A DNA stretch of 64,000 bases. It comes from Anabaena sp. UHCC 0204. GTDB taxonomy: Bacteria; Cyanobacteriota; Cyanobacteriia; Cyanobacteriales; Nostocaceae. Of the stretch, positions 60,676-64,000 are shown piece by piece; within the stretch, counting starts at the first letter, position 1, and the number at the start of each line of letters is the position of its first letter. Made by a program: the position numbers and the translations under genes. The DNA is taken from assembly GCF_009711975.1 (NCBI RefSeq), contig NZ_VIKW01000008.1:62001-126000 (forward strand), written 5' to 3'. Under the pieces are notes generated by a model, which was given only the letters and a program-made list of their open reading frames with translations, did not search any database and was not told where the DNA came from.

Positions 60676-62367
60676 TCACCTATTCCCTGTCATACTTTGC
60701 ATCATTTCCATAATTTCTGGGGGAAGTTCCCGGACTATCCGAAATGGAAATAGCCGAGTTGACGCAATTTGAGCATAGTCAGAAGTCAGAAAAGGCGCAT
60801 ATTGACTAGCTTCGGGGGTTAATTGTGCGGCCATTGCTAAGGTGATACCATTGAGAAAATTCCGCACATCTTTGGCTTGTTCTCCGGTTACTTCTCTACT
60901 CAATATCGGTGTATTGGGGATGTTACTTTGATCTACGGTAAAATCAGGATCTTTGACACTCAAATGAGAAGCACCAATGACACCTACTAACCATTTGGGG
61001 GAACGAATTTTGGTAAAGCCAATTACTTGCTCGGTTAATGCGGGAGTAGTTTTATCAGCCGAACTAGCTAAAATTAATGTGGGGATTTGCACCTTTGCTA
61101 AACCAGTTTCACCAAACATTAAAGATGATACAGGATTGAGAGCGATCGCTTGTTTAATTCTCTCATCTCGCAGTTGATAGGTTGTTTCAGGTAATTCTTG
61201 AGCTACACATTGTAGTGCTGCTCCCAAGCTGGCCTGAGCTAAGTTCTGCTGACACTTTTGTTTGAGGCTGTCAATTTGTAATTCACCTCCAGCTAATGCT
61301 AAAGCCGTTCCTCCACCAAAGGAATGACCCACAATCATGACGTTATTAGTTGCTAGTTTACCCTGTAAGGGATTATTAGCTGTTTGATTAAGTTTTTCTA
61401 ATTCATCAAGTATAAAACTGATATCACGCGGACGGTCTAAAAATTCTTGGGGTTCAACCAGCCGCTTTTTACCGTTAAAAGCTTTGTTGCTACTGGTTTC
61501 GTTACTCCCTGGATGTTCTAAAGCTGCAACTACATAACCATGGGAAGCCAGATGTTTTGCTAAGTAACGCAAGTCAGTTCCCACTGAACCCAAACCGTGA
61601 GAAAAGACAATTACAGGTTTGTTTGTACTGATAGCAGTTGACCAATAAATATCTAGAGGAATTTGTCGTTGACGCTTTTGATCATTTAACTCTAAGGTAA
61701 TTGTTTGTACCTGTGCGCTTCCTGGTTGTGTGGGATCTAGAGAATAAGTAACCTTGATATCCCTGGGGTTAAGTTGAGGAGAAATCGCCAACATAAACTG
61801 CTGGGTGCGGAAAAAAGCACTGTTCAAACCCTTGAGGACATTGATAGTTTGGGGTAAATCAATTTCTAGGCGTTGACTGGGATAGGCCGCAATAAAACTC
61901 AGTGCAGATAAACCCTGTGGAGAAGTAGCACCTAAAATTAATCCCGCTCTCATAGCTTGTATTCCAGCTTGATCTCGACGGGTAATAGCGGTGGAGATAT
62001 CACCGAGAATTGTTGTCCCAATTTGGGTATTGATTAATTTATCTAACGTCACCACATTTATGGGTACTTTGGCTTTTAAGCCTTCCAGAAAGAAGCGACG
62101 TTGCTCTTCGGTCATTCTTTTGGTGTAAATTCCTAAACTAGCTGGTAATTTGCCAGTTTGCACCGACTCTTTTAACTCATCCAGTGATACGGATTCTGCT
62201 AAAGGTCCGTAGCGAATTACAACTGTATCTGCGGCTTGTACAGAGCTATTAACGCCAAAAAACGGCTTGAGAACGATACCTTCGGCTATTGTAGCGATCG
62301 CACAAAATACACCTGCAAATACCTGGAGGCTCTTCCTGTTTTTCCCTGTCAACATCTTGTATTGCAT
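60676..62367 (-). CDS. DUF1400 plus alpha/beta hydrolase, exported
   Basis: 563 residues. An N-terminal hydrophobic segment (about 14-33) and AQAAD-like cut region (VQAAD) suggest export. Residues about 48-175 are the cyanobacterial DUF1400 domain (VVIRYGPLAESVSLDELKESVQTGKLPASL). The alpha/beta hydrolase follows: PVIVFSHGLGSVGTDLRYLAKHLASHGYVV, the nucleophile elbow GHSFGGGTALAL, and GASHLSVKDPDF with the catalytic His. Probably a lipase/esterase or dienelactone hydrolase-like enzyme. Substrate unknown. Confidence 0.88.
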   Translation of the reverse strand: MQYKMLTGKNRKSLQVFAGVFCAIATIAEGIVLKPFFGVNSSVQAADTVVIRYGPLAESVSLDELKESVQTGKLPASLGIYTKRMTEEQRRFFLEGLKAKVPINVVTLDKLINTQIGTTILGDISTAITRRDQAGIQAMRAGLILGATSPQGLSALSFIAAYPSQRLEIDLPQTINVLKGLNSAFFRTQQFMLAISPQLNPRDIKVTYSLDPTQPGSAQVQTITLELNDQKRQRQIPLDIYWSTAISTNKPVIVFSHGLGSVGTDLRYLAKHLASHGYVVAALEHPGSNETSSNKAFNGKKRLVEPQEFLDRPRDISFILDELEKLNQTANNPLQGKLATNNVMIVGHSFGGGTALALAGGELQIDSLKQKCQQNLAQASLGAALQCVAQELPETTYQLRDERIKQAIALNPVSSLMFGETGLAKVQIPTLILASSADKTTPALTEQVIGFTKIRSPKWLVGVIGASHLSVKDPDFTVDQSNIPNTPILSREVTGEQAKDVRNFLNGITLAMAAQLTPEASQYAPFLTSDYAQIASTRLFPFRIVRELPPEIMEMMQSMTGNR

Positions 62368-62448
62368 CTCAAATTAGGAGATTTTACCTTATTTTTAGGC
62401 TGTTAACCCATCTCTAAGTATAATCCCTAGCTTAACTGGCAATTTAAA

Positions 62449-62991
62449 TTAATAACGATAAGTTTCCCAGTGATCTGTGCTGTGGCGTGAACGATTATAA
62501 TTATTTGTACCTGTGGATGTCGCTTTTTTGGATGTTAATGTATGCTCCACAATATTAGGTAAATTTTCCCATGATAAATCTTCCCGTCCCAGCACAACTT
62601 TTAATTTTTCTAATGCCGCATTTGCAATCTGATTAATTTCTCCATTCTCTTCTGTAGAATAAATCAGATCACTAATCCGCAAAGGATCTCTCTGCACAGC
62701 GATAATCCCTTGCTGTACTGCTTTATTAATTTGTTGATTAAACTCTGTTTTAGCGCGATGTAACTGTCTTTGCCAACCTTTTCTACTAGTTGCATACAAA
62801 GAAGGCAGGCGATTTAAAGCATAGGCCACTACATCTGGTGTTTTGATATATCTGGCAGCTTTAATGGGTAATAATTGGATTTGCTTTTCCACTTCCTCTA
62901 CTACTAATAATTCCATAACATTATGAGAATTTCTCATTTTATTGGGTTTAGATGGAGTTTGGGAATATAATGAAGGGCGTAGTGTTGACAT
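62449..62991 (-). CDS. ComFB-family protein
   Basis: 180 residues from the ATG at 62989-62991 (MSTLRPSLYSQTPSKP); 18 further codons upstream are AT-rich and unlikely to be coding. NVMELLVVEEVEKQIQLLP and VVAYALNRLPSLYATSRKGWQRQLHRAK are the late-competence ComFB pattern. In cyanobacteria such proteins bind cyclic di-GMP or cAMP-type signals and influence pili and competence, by reports for the family. The tail is Ser/Thr/Asn-rich. Confidence 0.85.
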   Translation of the reverse strand: MSTLRPSLYSQTPSKPNKMRNSHNVMELLVVEEVEKQIQLLPIKAARYIKTPDVVAYALNRLPSLYATSRKGWQRQLHRAKTEFNQQINKAVQQGIIAVQRDPLRISDLIYSTEENGEINQIANAALEKLKVVLGREDLSWENLPNIVEHTLTSKKATSTGTNNYNRSRHSTDHWETYRY

Positions 62992-63328
62992 AATTACAAT
63001 TTTTTTTATGTATTTGAAGTTACTTTTTGTGAAAATTTTGATCAAAAATCCTCTTAACTAGATTAATGATCTTAATGAATATAGATACTTAGTTTAACTA
63101 ATATATAGTCCTCATGTAAATGTGGGTTTTACCTAAACACTATAATCTTATTACAAGCTTTAAATTTATATCCAATTATTTTATCCTGCCTTGATATAAC
63201 GGTATCTATTTGGATAAAATCCAAAATGTGCGATAAAAGCTATACAAAAAAGTAGAGACGTATGAAGGAAACATCTCTACATCTTGCTATCAATCAAGTA
63301 TTTTTTAACACAAATACAATAATCGCAA
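62992..63328. other. AT-rich intergenic region
   Basis: No coding frame is credible. A degenerate palindrome GTAGAGACG...ATCTCTAC at 63252-63280, of the same family as those at 21.2, 31.5 and 56.8 kb, lies just downstream of the HTTM-like gene and may act as a terminator. Confidence 0.55.
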
Positions 63329-64000
63329 TCACTTGATTGGAAGTGTTTCAGTTAATGGCAAAATCCATGATGAAGGTTTTAAAGAACGCCGTTGAGTGAC
63401 AAGATCAACCCCTGGATCAATGAATAATTGGGGATTACGCCCATTTAGCGATAACTCTGATCGTACTCTCACCTCAATTTGTGCATATCCGGCGGCGCGT
63501 AGTTCATCTGCAAGATGATGGCTGAATTGTAAAATCATATCTGGTCGTCCCACCATAGTGCGAACCTGCCAGCGAGCCAGATAATTGTCTGGATCAAACT
63601 CCCAGGTTTGATTTTCAATAGGATCAGTGACAAAAAACTGTATATCTCCCCGCTTACTCAATAGTTTCATGTGCCACGAAAAGCGATGCCCTTCATAAGT
63701 CCAATTGACGTTTCCTGGATAAAGAAAGTGACGGAAGGGAATGAGAATTTGTAGTATCAGATATATGCTTAATAAAGCGCAGGTATTAGCTCGCCACCAG
63801 CGTAAATATTTTGGTTTGATGAGTGGATTTGGATGACAGTGTTTCACAGTCCACCAACCTTTCATTAAGCGTCGAGGAAAGTCAGGGTTGAAGAAGATAG
63901 CTGTAGACGCAATCATCAGCCAAGGAAAAATACCTATAGAAAACAACCGGAAATTCATTAAATGAAAAATGACAGCAAACACAAAAGCAATTAACCGCGT
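63329..64000 (-). CDS. C-terminal part of an HTTM / vitamin K-dependent gamma-carboxylase-like membrane protein (partial)
   Basis: The frame stays open to the right edge; 223 codons are seen, so the N-terminal part lies outside. Two hydrophobic segments remain at the start (LIAFVFAVIFHLMNFRLFSIGIFPWLMIAS and ALLSIYLILQILIPF). FHLMNFRLFSIGIFPW and FRHFLYPGNVNWTYEGHRFSWHMKLLSK are typical of the bacterial gamma-carboxylase-like HTTM family. Whether it carboxylates glutamate is unknown. Confidence 0.8.
   Translation of the reverse strand, partial: TRLIAFVFAVIFHLMNFRLFSIGIFPWLMIASTAIFFNPDFPRRLMKGWWTVKHCHPNPLIKPKYLRWWRANTCALLSIYLILQILIPFRHFLYPGNVNWTYEGHRFSWHMKLLSKRGDIQFFVTDPIENQTWEFDPDNYLARWQVRTMVGRPDMILQFSHHLADELRAAGYAQIEVRVRSELSLNGRNPQLFIDPGVDLVTQRRSLKPSSWILPLTETLPIK

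Overview
The window reads as chromosomal DNA of a filamentous, Nostocales-type cyanobacterium. Signs of this are frequent HIP1 octamers (GCGATCGC), heptameric STRR-type tandem repeats (TTGTCAA, TAGTTAG, CAGGAGT and CCTGTCA families), a RuBisCO accumulation factor, a ComFB-family protein, cyanobacterial DUF4912 and DUF1400 proteins, and a multi-PAS hybrid kinase. I cannot fix the species from sequence alone.

Layout. Positions 1-10.5 kb carry signalling and carbon-fixation genes on the minus strand: the 5' end of an unidentified gene at the left edge, a 2082-residue hybrid histidine kinase, raf1, and an FHA-PAS-GAF-GGDEF-EAL protein. From 10.9 to 17.8 kb, on the plus strand, lies a Gld-type ABC export operon (ATPase, permease, GldG-like protein, DUF4340 protein) into which a fused aminodeoxychorismate synthase/lyase gene is spliced, followed by purU. 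From 17.8 to 31 kb comes mixed housekeeping and accessory material: a TacAT-like toxin-antitoxin pair, moaC, tRNA-Arg(ACG), a GT-C-like membrane protein, an MFS transporter, a GT2 glycosyltransferase, an NlpC/P60 hydrolase, a DUF4212 plus sodium:solute symporter pair, a PBP/DUF4912 protein and a WYL-type CRISPR-associated regulator.

From 29.5 to 52.4 kb lies a large type III CRISPR-Cas island. A 20-repeat array (31994-33511) appears to be transcribed on the minus strand, with its leader facing cas2 and cas1. Between cas2 and cas1 sits a four-helix-bundle gene inside 79-bp inverted repeats. Diverging from cas1 is a long plus-strand operon: a small membrane protein translationally coupled to a Csx3-AAA fusion, cas10 without an HD domain, a Csm3-like RAMP, csx10, a helical protein, a CARF-RelE-like predicted effector, a Uma2 nuclease, csx7, a PD-(D/E)XK-like protein, another RAMP, a Csx19-like protein, a TIGR03986-type RAMP and a helical/S1-like protein. 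The csx10, csx19 and RAMP content points to subtype III-D. After it come small unknown genes, a HEPN-like protein, isolated CRISPR-repeat-like sequences, an XRE-like protein, a second Uma2 and a cas6 with a C-terminal helix-turn-helix, and then a MazF-type toxin-antitoxin pair.

The last part (53-64 kb) holds glyS, murD, a 112-bp MITE, an RTX-repeat protein, a long intergenic region with four PHO-box-like repeats, a secreted WD40 protein, a DUF1400 alpha/beta hydrolase, a ComFB protein and the 3' end of an HTTM/gamma-carboxylase-like membrane protein.

How it may work together (inference): Cas6 cuts the array transcript; Cas10 with the RAMP proteins binds target RNA and makes cyclic oligoadenylate; the CARF-RelE protein responds by cleaving mRNA; and Csx3-AAA, tethered or helped by its coupled membrane protein, degrades or handles the messenger. 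The parts that look least described are the membrane protein/Csx3-AAA pair, the repeat-like RNAs near cas6, and the inverted-repeat element between cas1 and cas2.
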